Below, piece after piece: positions 48,697 through 58,834 of a DNA stretch of 64,000 bases. The stretch is taken from assembly GCF_004421005.1 (NCBI RefSeq), contig NZ_CP038026.1, positions 2,294,001 to 2,358,000 on the forward strand, written 5' to 3'. Source of the stretch: Pseudoduganella plicata (GTDB taxonomy: Bacteria > Pseudomonadota > Gammaproteobacteria > Burkholderiales > Burkholderiaceae_D). How positions within the stretch are numbered: position 1 is the first letter of the stretch; each line of letters begins with the position of its first letter. A program made the position numbers and the translations under genes. Under the pieces are notes generated by a model. That model searched no databases. It was not told where the DNA came from and was given only the letters and a program-made list of their open reading frames with translations.

Positions 48697-49463
48697 CAGT
48701 GCGACCCTCCCAGATAGGCGTCGATGACAGCCTGATTGCTTTGTATTTCATGCGGCAGCCCTTCGGCGATCCGCTTGCCGTACTCCAGCACCGTGATGCG
48801 GTCGCACAGGCCCATCATCAGCTTGACGTCGTGCTCGATCAGCAGCACCGTCTTGCCTTCGTTCTTGATCTTCACCAGCAGCTCGCGCAGCGCCAGCTTT
48901 TCGGTGGCGTTCATGCCGGCCGCCGGTTCGTCCAGCGCCAGCAGTTGCGGGTCGGTCGCCAGCGCGCGGGCGATTTCCAGCCGGCGCTGGTCGCCGTACG
49001 ACAGGTATCTGGACGTGCGGCTGGCAAACTGGCCGATGCCGACAAAGTCCAGCAGCTCCTGCGCACGCCGGCGGATCGACGCCTCTTCGTCGCGCGCCGC
49101 CTTGTGGCGGAAGATGGCACCGAACACGCCCTGGTGCGAGCGCACGTGTCGCCCGACCATGACGTTTTCCAGCGCCGTCATCTCGCCGAACAGGCGGATG
49201 TTCTGGAACGTGCGGGCAATGCCCGCCTTGGCTACCGTGTGCGGGGCCGATGGCGAATACGGCTTGCCGGCCAGTTCGAACGTGCCCGTATCGGGCTGGT
49301 ACAAGCCCGTGATGACGTTGAAGAACGTGGTCTTGCCGGCCCCGTTCGGGCCGATCAGGCCGTAGATCTGGCCCCGTTCGATCTTGATGCCGACATCGGT
49401 CAGCGCCTGCAGGCCGCCAAACCGCTTGTTGACGCCCTGGATATTCAGAATGACTTCGTTCAT
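48696..49463 (-). CDS. livG: Branched-chain amino acid ABC transporter ATP-binding protein
   Basis: 255 aa. Walker A GPNGAGKTT, signature LSYGDQRRLEIARAL, Walker B LLALDEPAAGM are present. The frame continues upstream inside livM, but ATG 49463 (MNEVILNIQGVNKRF) is where the family begins. The livM stop lies 8 bp upstream. Confidence 0.95.
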   Translation of the reverse strand: MNEVILNIQGVNKRFGGLQALTDVGIKIERGQIYGLIGPNGAGKTTFFNVITGLYQPDTGTFELAGKPYSPSAPHTVAKAGIARTFQNIRLFGEMTALENVMVGRHVRSHQGVFGAIFRHKAARDEEASIRRRAQELLDFVGIGQFASRTSRYLSYGDQRRLEIARALATDPQLLALDEPAAGMNATEKLALRELLVKIKNEGKTVLLIEHDVKLMMGLCDRITVLEYGKRIAEGLPHEIQSNQAVIDAYLGGSH

Positions 49464-49471
49464 ACGTTTCC

Positions 49472-50689
49472 TCAGGCGGGCACGACGCCGGACGATTGAT
49501 CTTTGGTGTCGGAATCGGCATCGGGCCGGTCCTCGTGCTTCGGCGACGGCCACAGGCCGGCCGGACGCGTCAGCATGATCAGCACCATCGCCAGGCCGTA
49601 CAGCAACTGGCGCAGCACTTCGGCTTCGATCAGGATCTTGCCGAACAGCTGCTGCTGCAGTGGCTCCACCACATGACGCAGCACCTCCGGCAATGCCGCC
49701 AGCAGCGCACCGCCCAGCACGACGCCGGGGATGTGGCCGATACCGCCCAGCACCACCATCGCCAGCACGGCAATCGATTCCGTCAGCGAGAACGATTCCG
49801 GCGAGACGAAGCCCTGGAACGACGCGAACATCGCCCCGGCCACGCCGCCGAACGACGCGCCCATGGAAAACGCCAGCAGCTTGACGTTGCGGGTGTTGAT
49901 GCCCATCGCCTTGGCGGCGATCTCGTCCTCGCGGATCGCCACCCAGGCACGGCCCAGGCGCGAATGCTGCAGGCGCGACGTCATGAAGATCGTGGCGATC
50001 GTCAGCAGCAGGAACAGGAAATAGTAGGCGTTCACGGACGGGATCGAGAACGAGCCCACCTGCACCATCGCGCCCGAGCCGGCGGCGCCGGCCAGGTCGA
50101 CACCGAACACCTTGATCGGATCGATCAGGTTGATGCCCTGCGGGCCGTTGGTGATGTTGATCGGGTCGTTCAGGTTGTTCATGAAGATGCGGATGATCTC
50201 GCCGAAGCCCAGCGTGACGATGGCAAGGTAGTCGCCGCGCAGCTTCAGGGTCGGTGCACCGAGGATCGCGCCGAACATGGCAGCCAGCAGCGCGGCCAAT
50301 GGCACGATGAACCAGACGGACAGGTGAATGCCGTTGGTGCGGATATCCTCGCCCAGCACGGCCGCCAGCGCTTCGCCGGTGCCCGGATGCAGGTTGATCA
50401 GCGACTCCAGCAATGCGGCGAACTGGGGCGAAGCCAGCAGGCCCGTCAGGTAGGCGCCCAGCGCGTAGAAGGCGATGTAGCCCAGGTCCAGCAGGCCGGC
50501 AAAGCCGACCACGACGTTCAGGCCCAGCGCCAGCATGATGTACAGCAGCGCCAGGTCGGCGATGCGGACCCAGGAGTTGCCGTAGTTCTGCGCCAGGAAC
50601 GGGAAGGCGATCATGACGACCAGCAGCAATGCGATGCTGGTCCACGCTTTTTGCGGATTCTTGCTCGTATCGAAATTCAGCAGTGCCAT
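49472..50689 (-). CDS. livM: Branched-chain amino acid ABC transporter permease
   Basis: 405 aa with about ten membrane helices; conserved GLNVVVGFAGLLDLGYIAFYALGAYL segment and a long periplasmic or cytoplasmic insertion near residues 60-130. Partner of LivH. Confidence 0.94.
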   Translation of the reverse strand: MALLNFDTSKNPQKAWTSIALLLVVMIAFPFLAQNYGNSWVRIADLALLYIMLALGLNVVVGFAGLLDLGYIAFYALGAYLTGLLASPQFAALLESLINLHPGTGEALAAVLGEDIRTNGIHLSVWFIVPLAALLAAMFGAILGAPTLKLRGDYLAIVTLGFGEIIRIFMNNLNDPINITNGPQGINLIDPIKVFGVDLAGAAGSGAMVQVGSFSIPSVNAYYFLFLLLTIATIFMTSRLQHSRLGRAWVAIREDEIAAKAMGINTRNVKLLAFSMGASFGGVAGAMFASFQGFVSPESFSLTESIAVLAMVVLGGIGHIPGVVLGGALLAALPEVLRHVVEPLQQQLFGKILIEAEVLRQLLYGLAMVLIMLTRPAGLWPSPKHEDRPDADSDTKDQSSGVVPA

Positions 50690-50699
50690 GGTGTTCCCC

Positions 50700-51629
50700 T
50701 TAAGCGCGGTCGGCCACGCGCTCGCCCATGATGCCGGACGGGCGTACCGTCAGCACCAGGATCAGCACGATGAATGCGAAGATGTCCTGGTAGTGGCTGC
50801 CCAGGAAGCCGTTCGTGAAGTCGCCGATGTAGCCGGCGCCCAGGCTTTCGATGATGCCGAGGACGATGCCGCCGATCATGGCCCCGTAGATATTGCCGAT
50901 GCCGCCCAGGACCGCGGCGCAGAACGCCTTCAGGCCGGGGATCGTGCCCATGGCAAACTGGATCGACGCATAGTTGGCGCCCCACATGACGCCGGCCACG
51001 GCCGCCAGCGCGGCGCCGATGGCGAACGTGTAGACAATGACGCGGTTCGAATCGACGCCCATCAGGCCCGCCACGCGCGGATTTTCCGCGACGGCACGCA
51101 TGGCGCGGCCCATCTTGGTGCGCTCGACCAGCAGCACCAGCCCGCCCATCGACAGCGCGGCAAGCGCCAGCAGCAGGATCTGCGTGATGCTGATGACGGC
51201 GCCGCCGACGGCGATCGGCTCGGTGGACAGCAGCTGCGGGAATGGCAGCGGGTTGCGGCCCCAGATCATCATGGCGAACGTTTGCAGCAGGATCGACATG
51301 CCGATGGCCGTGATCAGCGGCGCCAGCCGGGGCGCATTGCGCAGGCGGCGGTAGGCGATGCGTTCGATCAGCACGTTGACGATCATGCAGCAGGGAATGG
51401 CGCCGACAATGGCGATCAGCAGTTGCAGGCCGCCGGACATTTCAGGGAAATGCGCGCCGAGGATGTTCAGGATCGTCAGGCCGATCATGGCGCCGATCAT
51501 CAGCACGTCGCCGTGGGCGAAGTTGATCAGGTTCAGCACGCCATACACCATCGTGTAGCCCAGTGCGACCAGCGCATACATGCTGCCCAGCACCAGCCCA
51601 TTGATAATTTGTTGGATAAAAGTATCCAT
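50700..51629 (-). CDS. livH: Branched-chain amino acid ABC transporter permease
   Basis: 309 aa with about eight membrane helices; starts MDTFIQQIINGLVLGSMYALVALGYTMVYGVLNLINFAHGD, the LivH pattern. First gene of livHMGF as seen; 10 bp ahead of livM. Likely transports Leu/Ile/Val or another amino acid. Confidence 0.95.
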   Translation of the reverse strand: MDTFIQQIINGLVLGSMYALVALGYTMVYGVLNLINFAHGDVLMIGAMIGLTILNILGAHFPEMSGGLQLLIAIVGAIPCCMIVNVLIERIAYRRLRNAPRLAPLITAIGMSILLQTFAMMIWGRNPLPFPQLLSTEPIAVGGAVISITQILLLALAALSMGGLVLLVERTKMGRAMRAVAENPRVAGLMGVDSNRVIVYTFAIGAALAAVAGVMWGANYASIQFAMGTIPGLKAFCAAVLGGIGNIYGAMIGGIVLGIIESLGAGYIGDFTNGFLGSHYQDIFAFIVLILVLTVRPSGIMGERVADRA

Positions 51630-51958
51630 CGTGAGATTGCCCCTTCAGTGCGCGGCCATGGAGAAATCGTGTTGTCCCATACCCTGCCGCTGCGTAATAA
51701 AAACGGCACCCGGGAGGTGTCCCGCGTGCCGCCGTGTTCCGCCCTGTTCAACAATGCATTGAGCATCGCATCCTGAACGATCCTGGTCCCGCCCGCAGTG
51801 CAGAAAAGCGGTCGGAATGGCAATTTTTCCAAGCGTTCGCAATGATAGCGATTCTTAACGAAAACTAACTGTGGAAAAATCGGGACAATTCTAAATTAAA
51901 TTCTGGCGACAAGTGGCTTTCTCATCAATAGTGATCGGGAAGTGTTGTATGAATGTCG
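51630..51958. other. Intergenic region upstream of livH
   Basis: About 330 bp, AT-rich near 51840-51920. It should hold the livH promoter. No binding-protein gene, tRNA or terminator is recognisable. Confidence 0.5.
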
Positions 51959-52885
51959 TTACGCCAGACCTTTCGGCAGCGGGAACGTGACGTTTTCTTC
52001 CACACCTTCCAGGGGCCGCACGCTCTTGACACCGAGTTCCTTGAGCCGGTTGATCACGGCCTGTACCAGCACTTCCGGTGCCGACGCGCCTGCGGTCACG
52101 CCAACGCGCCGGAAACCGTCCAGCCACGTGGGGTCGATCTGCTCGGCGCGGTCGACCATGTAGGCAGGGGTGCCCATCTTCTGCGCCACTTCGCGCAGAC
52201 GGTTCGAGTTCGAGCTGTTCGGGCTGCCGACGACGATCACCACTTCCACCTGCGGCGCCATGAACTTCACCGCTTCCTGGCGGTTCGTCGTGGCGTAGCA
52301 GATGTCGCCCTTCTTTGGTTCCTGGATATTCGGGAAGCGGGCCTTCAGGGCAGCAATGATCTCCGCCGTGTCGTCCACCGACAGCGTGGTCTGCGACACG
52401 TACGCCAGATGGTCGGGATTGGCCACGTTCAGCGTGGCGACATCCTCGACCGTCTCGACGAGGTGCATGCCCTCTTCCGCCTGGCCCATCGTGCCTTCCA
52501 CTTCCGGGTGGCCGTCGTGGCCGATCATGACGATCTCGTAGCCGGTCTTGCGCATTTTCGCCACTTCTACATGGACCTTCGTCACCAGAGGGCACGTGGC
52601 GTCGAAGATCGACAGGCCGCGCGACTCCGCTTCGGCCCGCACGGCCTTGGAGACGCCGTGCGCGGAAAACACCAGCGTGTTGCCGGCCGGGACGTCGTCT
52701 AGATCCTCGATAAAGATGGCGCCCTTGGCGCGCAGATCGGCGACGACGTAGGCGTTGTGGACGATTTCATGCCGCACATAGATGGGCGCGCCGAATTGCG
52801 TCAGCGCCCGCTCGACGATTTCAATGGCGCGGTCGACGCCGGCGCAAAAGCCGCGCGGCTGGGCCAGCAGGAGTTCTTTGTCCAT
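51959..52885 (-). CDS. ispH: 4-hydroxy-3-methylbut-2-enyl diphosphate reductase
   Basis: 308 aa iron-sulfur enzyme of the MEP isoprenoid pathway. The three cluster Cys lie in [22 protein letters not shown] and ICYATTNRQ; the substrate-site motif is [12 protein letters not shown]. Two bases after the fkpB stop, the common fkpB-ispH pair. Confidence 0.96.
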   Translation of the reverse strand: MDKELLLAQPRGFCAGVDRAIEIVERALTQFGAPIYVRHEIVHNAYVVADLRAKGAIFIEDLDDVPAGNTLVFSAHGVSKAVRAEAESRGLSIFDATCPLVTKVHVEVAKMRKTGYEIVMIGHDGHPEVEGTMGQAEEGMHLVETVEDVATLNVANPDHLAYVSQTTLSVDDTAEIIAALKARFPNIQEPKKGDICYATTNRQEAVKFMAPQVEVVIVVGSPNSSNSNRLREVAQKMGTPAYMVDRAEQIDPTWLDGFRRVGVTAGASAPEVLVQAVINRLKELGVKSVRPLEGVEENVTFPLPKGLA

Positions 52886-52887
52886 GA

Positions 52888-53331
52888 TTACAACACCGAG
52901 ATGAGGTTTACTTCGAACCGGACCGGCTGGCCGGCCAGCGGGTGGTTAAAGTCGAAAAGGGCGGAATCGTCGTTCAGCTCGCGCAGGATGCCGGCAAAGC
53001 GGCCGCCGCCGGGCGCCGCGAAGTCGACCAGGTCGCCCACCTTGTAGTCGGCACCGGGCACGGAATTCTCGTCCAGCGTGGCGCGCGAGACGGGCCGGAT
53101 CAGCTCGGGATTGCGAGGGCCGAAGGCCACGCCCGGCGCCAGGTCGAACGTCTTGTGGGTGCCTTCAGGCAGGCCGATCAGCAATTCCTCCAGCACCGGC
53201 GCCAGCTGGCCCTGTCCCAGCATCAAGGTGGCCGGGTTGCCGTTGAACGTGGTGACGATGTCGGTGCCCTCCAGGGTGGCCAGACGGTAATGCAGGGTAA
53301 GGTAAGCGGAAGCGGTGACGACGTTGGACAT
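52888..53331 (-). CDS. fkpB: FKBP-type peptidyl-prolyl isomerase (SlpA/FkpB)
   Basis: 147 aa SlpA-like FKBP with the inserted flap domain ([16 protein letters not shown]). Catalytic core segments [19 protein letters not shown] and [14 protein letters not shown] are present. I chose ATG 53331 (MSNVVTAS); the upstream in-frame extension reads into the radC leader. Cotranscribed with ispH. Confidence 0.93.
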   Translation of the reverse strand: MSNVVTASAYLTLHYRLATLEGTDIVTTFNGNPATLMLGQGQLAPVLEELLIGLPEGTHKTFDLAPGVAFGPRNPELIRPVSRATLDENSVPGADYKVGDLVDFAAPGGGRFAGILRELNDDSALFDFNHPLAGQPVRFEVNLISVL

Positions 53332-53497
53332 GGCGATTCTTTGAACGGGCAAAGCGTTATTGTATGCCAGCTTGGGTTCGGGCTGTTCGCCAGGCGCCGC
53401 TGACCGTGGGGCATTTCCGGCCCCGGGTACGGAGCTGTATCAGAACGTCGTGCCGCCGGGCTGCCGATAATGACTCCTCACCGGCTAAGGAGGCACC

Positions 53498-54172
53498 ATG
53501 GCGATCTCGGACTGGCCCGAACAGCAGCGCCCGCGCGAGCGGCTGATCCGCGACGGCGCAGGGGCGCTGTCGGATGCGGAGCTGCTGGCCGTGTTCCTGC
53601 GCGTGGGCGTGCGCGGCAAGAACGCCGTCGAACTGGCCGGCGACATGCTGCGCCACTTCGGTTCGCTGCAGGCGCTGTTTGCCGCCAGCCTGACGGAATT
53701 TACAGCCATTCCGGGCCTGGGCAGCGCCAAGTTCGCGCAGCTGAACGCCGTGCTGGAGCTGGCGCGGCGGGCGATCACGGAACAGTTGCGCGCCGGCGAA
53801 GCGTTCGGCTCACCGCAGGCCGTCAAGGAATACCTGCGCCTGGCACTGGTCGGCCAGCCCTATGAATCGTTTCATGTGTTGTTCCTGGACGTCAGGAACC
53901 GGCTGATCGAGGCGCGCGAGATGTTTCGGGGCACCCTGACGCACACCAGCGTCTACCCGCGCGAAGTCGTGCGCGAGGCGCTGGCCTATAACGCGGCCAG
54001 CGTGATGCTGGCGCACAACCACCCGTCCGGCGTCCCCGATCCCAGCGAATCGGACCTGCTGTTGACGCGCACGCTGGTGCAGGCGCTGGCCCTGGTCGAT
54101 ATCCGCATCCTCGACCATTTCGTCGTTGCCGGGCACCGCGTGCATTCGTTTGCGGAGCATGGGCAGATATGA
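53498..54172 (+). CDS. radC: RadC family JAB/MPN metalloprotein
   Basis: 224 aa. N-terminal HhH-like region ([38 protein letters not shown]) and C-terminal JAMM metal motif [14 protein letters not shown]. Called DNA repair protein historically; the true role is unclear. ATG 53498 follows AAGGAGG. Divergent from fkpB. Confidence 0.93.
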   Translation: MAISDWPEQQRPRERLIRDGAGALSDAELLAVFLRVGVRGKNAVELAGDMLRHFGSLQALFAASLTEFTAIPGLGSAKFAQLNAVLELARRAITEQLRAGEAFGSPQAVKEYLRLALVGQPYESFHVLFLDVRNRLIEAREMFRGTLTHTSVYPREVVREALAYNAASVMLAHNHPSGVPDPSESDLLLTRTLVQALALVDIRILDHFVVAGHRVHSFAEHGQI

Positions 54173-54195
54173 TCCAGCAGACTGTTTCGGCGTTC

Positions 54196-54236
54196 TGGGG
54201 CCAGGCCCGGCGGGTCTGACCCCAGCCGTCCTCAAG
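54196..54236. repeat. GGGTCTGACCCC repeat, second copy
   Basis: Contains GGGTCTGACCCC and, six bases on, CTCAAGCGC, as in the element at 2556-2595. It directly follows the stop of the minus-strand LTA-synthase-like gene. The stem is less perfect (GGGGCCAGGCCC on the other arm). Confidence 0.6.
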
Positions 54237-54238
54237 CG

Positions 54239-56260
54239 CTATGGCTTTGTGATGCGATAACGCTGCTCGCGGTACAGCATCGACGGCAACATCACGTGCG
54301 CCATTGCCCGCTCCACCTGCGCCTTGTCCGGCGGCGTGCTCAGGAGCTCAAGGCGGCCACTGGCCGCATCGTACTTGCCCGCCAGCGGTCCGTGATCCGG
54401 CTGCAGGATCGTCGCGCCCGTGTCGTCCAGCCACGTGAAGTTGTTATCGAACTGCAGCAGCGCACGGCCCGGAGTCGTGCTGTCGCGCACGAAGTCGCGG
54501 CCGATCATCGGGTGCTCGCTGGAGACGCCCAGCAGCGACAGGAGCGTCGGCCCCAGGTCGATCTGGCTGGCGATCGGCTTGATGGTTTTTGGTTGGATGT
54601 CCGCGCCCAGGATCAGGCCCGGGATATGGAATTTGTGGATCGGCACCAGACTGTCGCCATAGACGCGGTTGTCGTGGTCGGCCACGATCAGGAATACCGT
54701 GTCCTTCCAGTAGGCCTCCTGCTTGGCCGCGCGGATGAATTTGCCCAGCGCGAAATCGGCATACTTGACGGCGTTATTGACGGTCTGCTTCGGCTGCTCG
54801 TGCAGCGCGATCTTCCCGTCGGGGAACTCGAATGGCTCGTGGTTCGACGAGCTGAAGATCAGCGTGAAGAACGGCTTGTTGCCCGCGTGCAGCGTTTTCA
54901 GGCGCTCCAGCGACTTGTCGAACAGGTCCTCGTCGGACGCGCCCCAGCTGCCTTCGAACTTGGGCTTCATGTCGCTGCGGTCCGTCACCTTCTGGAAGCC
55001 GTTGCCCGTGAAGAACTGGCGCATATTGTCGAAGTGGGCTTCGCCGCCATACACGAACTCGGTGTGATAGCCCTGCTGGCCCAGGCCCAATGCCAGGGTG
55101 TAGAAATTCTGCTGCGCCAGCGACAGTTTGACGACGCTGCGCGCCGGCGTGGGCGCATAGCCGGCAATGACGGCCTCGATGCCCCGCACGGACCGGGTGC
55201 CGGTGGCATACAGCTGCTCGAACCACCAGCCCTCGCCTTTCAGCTTTTCCAGCTCCGGCGTGACGGCCAGGCCGCCCAGCGACTTGACGAACGTCGCGCC
55301 CAGGCTTTCCTCCAGCACGATGACGAGGTTTTTCGGCCGCTCGCGGGCGATGGCGGCCTGCTGGCGGTGCAGTGTCGGCAGCTCCGGCGACCTAAACTGG
55401 TAGTCCTTCAGCCACGGGGCGGCGCGGACCTGTGCCAGCACCTGCTCGCGCGGCATCTCGCCATAGATCTCGGACGAGCGCGCTTCCTTGCGCATCGACG
55501 TCAGCGCGTCCAGCACGGACCAGGGCGAATTGATGATGACGGAATTGACCATGGCATCGCCCGTCAGCGCAAACAGCGCCGGGTTGGCGGGGCGGTGATC
55601 GGTCGTCGAGCGGATCTGGATGGCGACGATTAGCACGGCCAGCGGCCAGGTCAGCAGGATCTTGCGGGTGGACCAGGCCGGCGCGGCCGGGGCGCTTTTC
55701 AGGACGCGCCAGAACGTCACGCCCAGCAGGATCGTCAGCCCAAAGCCCAGCAGGACGGTTGTGCGGTAGCCGTTCCACAACGTTGCCGCCACTTCGCGGG
55801 GATAGACGAGATATTCGATGAACAGCCGGTTCGGCCGCACGTCGTACTGCAGGATGAAGCGTGGCGTGGCCAGCTCCAGGAACACGAGGACGATCAACGC
55901 CAGCGTGGCCCAGAACACGTTGACGCCCCGCCATGCCCGCGCCGCCCCCTGGCCACGGGAAAACGGTGCGAAGAACGGCACCAGCAGCAGCGGGAGAGCG
56001 AGGAAATAGCCCAGCAGGATCAGGTCGGCACGGACGCCCTGCACCAGAATGTCACCCACGATCCCCGTGGCGGCGACGCGCTGCCACTGCCACCCGATCA
56101 GGCCGATGCGCGACAGCGACAGGATCAGCATACCCAGCACCAGCATTTGCAACAGCGTGGCGTAAGGCCCGGCCCACCGTGTCACCTGCGCGAGGCGGGC
56201 CGCGCCACACGTCAAAACCTGTCCTGCTGCCGCTGTTACTGCCTTTGCTGACTTCGTCAT
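54239..56260 (-). CDS. LTA synthase-like sulfatase/phosphoglycerol transferase
   Basis: 673 aa. Five N-terminal membrane helices within the first ~200 residues and a C-terminal periplasmic alkaline-phosphatase-type (sulfatase) domain: KNLVIVLEESLGATFVKSLGG holds the catalytic Thr/Ser region, and LFDKSLERL, FSSSNHEPFEFP, FLIVADHDNRVYG and the metal-binding HD pairs follow. Proteobacterial relatives include phosphoglycerol transferases that modify periplasmic glucans. The start is uncertain: MTKSAKAV at 56260 lacks a good RBS, and the frame continues to 56344. Confidence 0.88.
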   Translation of the reverse strand: MTKSAKAVTAAAGQVLTCGAARLAQVTRWAGPYATLLQMLVLGMLILSLSRIGLIGWQWQRVAATGIVGDILVQGVRADLILLGYFLALPLLLVPFFAPFSRGQGAARAWRGVNVFWATLALIVLVFLELATPRFILQYDVRPNRLFIEYLVYPREVAATLWNGYRTTVLLGFGLTILLGVTFWRVLKSAPAAPAWSTRKILLTWPLAVLIVAIQIRSTTDHRPANPALFALTGDAMVNSVIINSPWSVLDALTSMRKEARSSEIYGEMPREQVLAQVRAAPWLKDYQFRSPELPTLHRQQAAIARERPKNLVIVLEESLGATFVKSLGGLAVTPELEKLKGEGWWFEQLYATGTRSVRGIEAVIAGYAPTPARSVVKLSLAQQNFYTLALGLGQQGYHTEFVYGGEAHFDNMRQFFTGNGFQKVTDRSDMKPKFEGSWGASDEDLFDKSLERLKTLHAGNKPFFTLIFSSSNHEPFEFPDGKIALHEQPKQTVNNAVKYADFALGKFIRAAKQEAYWKDTVFLIVADHDNRVYGDSLVPIHKFHIPGLILGADIQPKTIKPIASQIDLGPTLLSLLGVSSEHPMIGRDFVRDSTTPGRALLQFDNNFTWLDDTGATILQPDHGPLAGKYDAASGRLELLSTPPDKAQVERAMAHVMLPSMLYREQRYRITKP

Positions 56261-56701
56261 GGAGATTTCAAAAGGAAGGAATCGGATGGCTGCCGCCGCA
56301 ACGGCCGATAAAGCCGGATGAGCATGCCGGACGGCTTTATACAACAGGCCGTTGTAACCCGGCGTTAGGTGTGCGTAAAGAATTTGTTAACCGGGGTTAA
56401 GCGGAGGTGACGCGCCGACACTTTTTCGTGGACTCAGTGCAACAGACGCCAGTCCAACCGGGCAGCCACGACCCGGCACGCTGTGCCGCCGGGTTTGGCC
56501 CGTGTCCCCCCGGCGTCAGATGGAACGGTTGCAGCCGACGGTTTTCCGTTAGATATCAAGGACTTCCCGTAACTCAACGGCAAACGTTAAATATTACAAC
56601 GGCGTCGAGACACAATTGTTTTTCGCAAGTGATTGAAAAAGCTGAGTTTTTTGGGTATAGTCTTGTTTTTTCCGATTTCGGAAGTTACTAAGGAGTGCGC
56701 C
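56261..56701. other. Divergent promoter region of the LTA-synthase-like gene and rpmB
   Basis: About 440 bp. The half near rpmB is AT-rich and holds its promoter (56633-56661). No gene is supported. Confidence 0.6.
56633..56661 (+). promoter_or_regulatory. Sigma70 promoter of rpmB-rpmG
   Basis: TTGAAA (56633-56638) and TATAGT (56656-56661) with a 17 bp spacer, about 40 bp ahead of the rpmB start codon at 56702. Confidence 0.8.
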
Positions 56702-56938
56702 ATGGCACGTGTTTGCCAAGTCACTGGGAAGAAGCCGATGGTCGGCAACAATGTTTCCCATGCAAATAACAAAACCAAACGTCGTTTCCTGCCGAACCTG
56801 CAGAACCGCCGTATTTTTGTTGAATCTGAAAACCGCTGGGTCTCCCTGCGTCTGTCCAACGCCGGTCTGCGCGTGATCGACAAGGTCGGCATCGATGCCG
56901 TCCTGGCCGACATGCGCGCTCGTGGCGAAAAAGTCTAA
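56702..56938 (+). CDS. rpmB: 50S ribosomal protein L28
   Basis: 78 aa bL28; starts [23 protein letters not shown] as in the family. RBS AAGGAG at 56690-56695. rpmG follows after 12 bp in the usual pair. Confidence 0.97.
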   Translation: MARVCQVTGKKPMVGNNVSHANNKTKRRFLPNLQNRRIFVESENRWVSLRLSNAGLRVIDKVGIDAVLADMRARGEKV

Positions 56939-56950
56939 TAGGGAGCTATC

Positions 56951-57118
56951 ATGGCAAAAACTGGCCGCGACAAAATCAAGCTGGAATCGACCGCTGGTAC
57001 CGGTCACTTCTACACGACCACCAAGAACAAGCGCACGATGCCTGGCAAAATGGAGATCATGAAGTTCGATCCTAAAGCCCGCAAGCATGTGGCTTACAAG
57101 GAAACCAAGATCAAGTAA
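56951..57118 (+). CDS. rpmG: 50S ribosomal protein L33
   Basis: 55 aa bL33, a short gene easily missed. Reads [20 protein letters not shown] and ends YKETKIK. No CxxC pairs, so it is the zinc-independent form. Preceded by GGGAG at 56941-56945. Confidence 0.96.
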   Translation: MAKTGRDKIKLESTAGTGHFYTTTKNKRTMPGKMEIMKFDPKARKHVAYKETKIK

Positions 57119-57135
57119 TTGATCGGGTCCCACAG

Positions 57136-57163
57136 AAAAACCGCTCATCGAGCGGTTTTTTTT
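57136..57163 (+). terminator. Rho-independent terminator after rpmG
   Basis: Stem AACCGCTC / GAGCGGTT with loop ATC and an eight-T run, 20 bp after the rpmG stop. Confidence 0.88.
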
Positions 57164-57192
57164 CGCCTGGCGTTGCGAGGACAGGCTTTTTT

Positions 57193-57241
57193 GGGAACTG
57201 GTTCCTGTTTCAAGACTTCATCTGAAACAGGAGCCAGTCCC
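57193..57241. repeat. Inverted repeat GGGAACTGGTTCCTGTTTCA / TGAAACAGGAGCCAGTCCC
   Basis: Two arms of 19-20 bp with two mismatches around an 10-11 nt loop, just downstream of the rpmG terminator. Related in style (AACAGGAGCC core) to the hairpin at 38243-38301. Confidence 0.65.
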
Positions 57242-57451
57242 GACGTGCAGCCTCCCCTGGTCGCCAGCGACGAAGCACCGCGACCAGTATACGCCTGTCG
57301 AGAGTGCATCGGGTAGAACGTCGGGAGCAGGCACCTGGCCCGAGGCTGGCGCCCCGTTACTAGAGCCAGGCCCCGGCGGCATTGGAAACGAGCAGTGCCT
57401 CTCCCGCGATCGGACGGAACGCCGGGGACAACCGCACGTCCCCGTCGGCGC

Positions 57452-57477
57452 AAAAAAAAACGGCCCCGAAGGGCCGT
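57452..57477 (-). terminator. Rho-independent terminator of the desaturase gene
   Basis: On the minus strand stem ACGGCCC / GGGCCGT with loop TTCG-like and a nine-T run (plus-strand A-run 57452-57460), just after the desaturase stop. Confidence 0.85.
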
Positions 57478-57495
57478 TCATCGTTGCTGTCACCG

Positions 57496-58698
57496 TCAGG
57501 CATAGCTGCGCAAGCGCATGGAGAAGTCCTGCAACGCCTTGATGCCGGACGCCTCGGCGCGCTGGCACCAGTCCTGCAGCTTCTGGACCAGCTCGTCGCG
57601 CGTGAAGTGCGAACGTTCCCAGATCACGCCCAGTTCGACGCGCATATTGTGCATCGTCTCCAGCACCTTGCTGTGTTGGAACAGCTCAGACAGCTGCGCC
57701 TGCTGCGGTGCCTCCAGCTTGGCCGGTTCGCGCTGCATCAGCTTGCGGGCCGACTTCAGGAACGTCGACTCCAGCTGGGCCTTGTGCTTCAGGTGCCCCA
57801 CTTCTTCCGCCCAGGCATGCTTGACCGATGCGGCGTACTTTGCCATGACGTCGTAGCGGTTGGCGATCACGGCCTGCAGCGTCTCGACGTCCGCATGCGC
57901 CTTGTTCGTGGCGAACTTCGGCTTCGGCGGCATCTTCTTGACCTTTGCCAGGCCGACCATTTCCATCATGCGGATGTAGCCCCAGCCGATATCGAACTCA
58001 TACCACTTCGACGACAGCTTGGCCGACGTCGCATACGTATGGTGGTTGTTGTGCAGCTCTTCGCCACCGATCAGGATGCCCCAAGGGAGGATGTTGGTGG
58101 CCGCATCGGAGCAGTCGAAGTTGCGGTAGCCCCAGTAGTGGCCGATACCGTTGATGATGCCGGCGGCGGTCACGGGAATCCACAGCATCTGCACGGCCCA
58201 TACCGAAATACCCTTGACGCCGAACAGCATGACATTCAGGATCAGCAGCAGCGCCACGCCCTGCCAGCTGTATTTGGTGTAGAGGTTGCGCTCGATCCAG
58301 TCGTCCGGCGTACCGTGGCCATACTTCGCCAGCGTTTCCTTGTTCTTCGACTCAGCGCGGTACAGCTCGGCGCCTTCCCAGAACACCTTCTTGATGCCGC
58401 GCGTGACGGGGCTGTGCGGATCTTCTTCCGTATCGCACTTCGCATGGTGCTTGCGGTGAATCGCAGCCCACTCCTTGGTCACCTGACCGGTCGTCAACCA
58501 CAGCCAGAAACGGAAGAAGTGCGACGGAATGGCGTGCAGCTCCAAGGCGCGGTGCGCCTGGTGGCGGTGCAGGTAGATGGTGACAGCGGCGATCGTAATA
58601 TGTGTAACGATCAGTGTGTAGATCACGGTTTTCCATGGGGAGAGCCCCGTGACGCCTTCGTTCAAAAACTGCAGGACAGCATTCAAGCTAAATTCCAT
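57496..58698 (-). CDS. Acyl-CoA/fatty acid desaturase
   Basis: 400 aa membrane di-iron desaturase (DesC/stearoyl-CoA type). Three His boxes: HRHQAHR, HRKHHA and HNNHH; several hydrophobic helices between them. A C-terminal helical extension of about 130 residues after the last box (from about residue 270) is longer than in most family members and has no assigned role. The last gene of a minus-strand run with mscS; separated from it by 136 bp. A terminator follows. Confidence 0.92.
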   Translation of the reverse strand: MEFSLNAVLQFLNEGVTGLSPWKTVIYTLIVTHITIAAVTIYLHRHQAHRALELHAIPSHFFRFWLWLTTGQVTKEWAAIHRKHHAKCDTEEDPHSPVTRGIKKVFWEGAELYRAESKNKETLAKYGHGTPDDWIERNLYTKYSWQGVALLLILNVMLFGVKGISVWAVQMLWIPVTAAGIINGIGHYWGYRNFDCSDAATNILPWGILIGGEELHNNHHTYATSAKLSSKWYEFDIGWGYIRMMEMVGLAKVKKMPPKPKFATNKAHADVETLQAVIANRYDVMAKYAASVKHAWAEEVGHLKHKAQLESTFLKSARKLMQREPAKLEAPQQAQLSELFQHSKVLETMHNMRVELGVIWERSHFTRDELVQKLQDWCQRAEASGIKALQDFSMRLRSYA

Positions 58699-58834
58699 TC
58701 AAGCTCCAAGAGTGACTCCCGATTCTGTTGCACCGGTGCGCGGGAATCGGCGCCGCCGGTTGTACGACATATTCTGTCCGTCATTGTACGCCGATTCCGA
58801 AATAACGAGCAGCACGATACCTTCCCGCCACCGC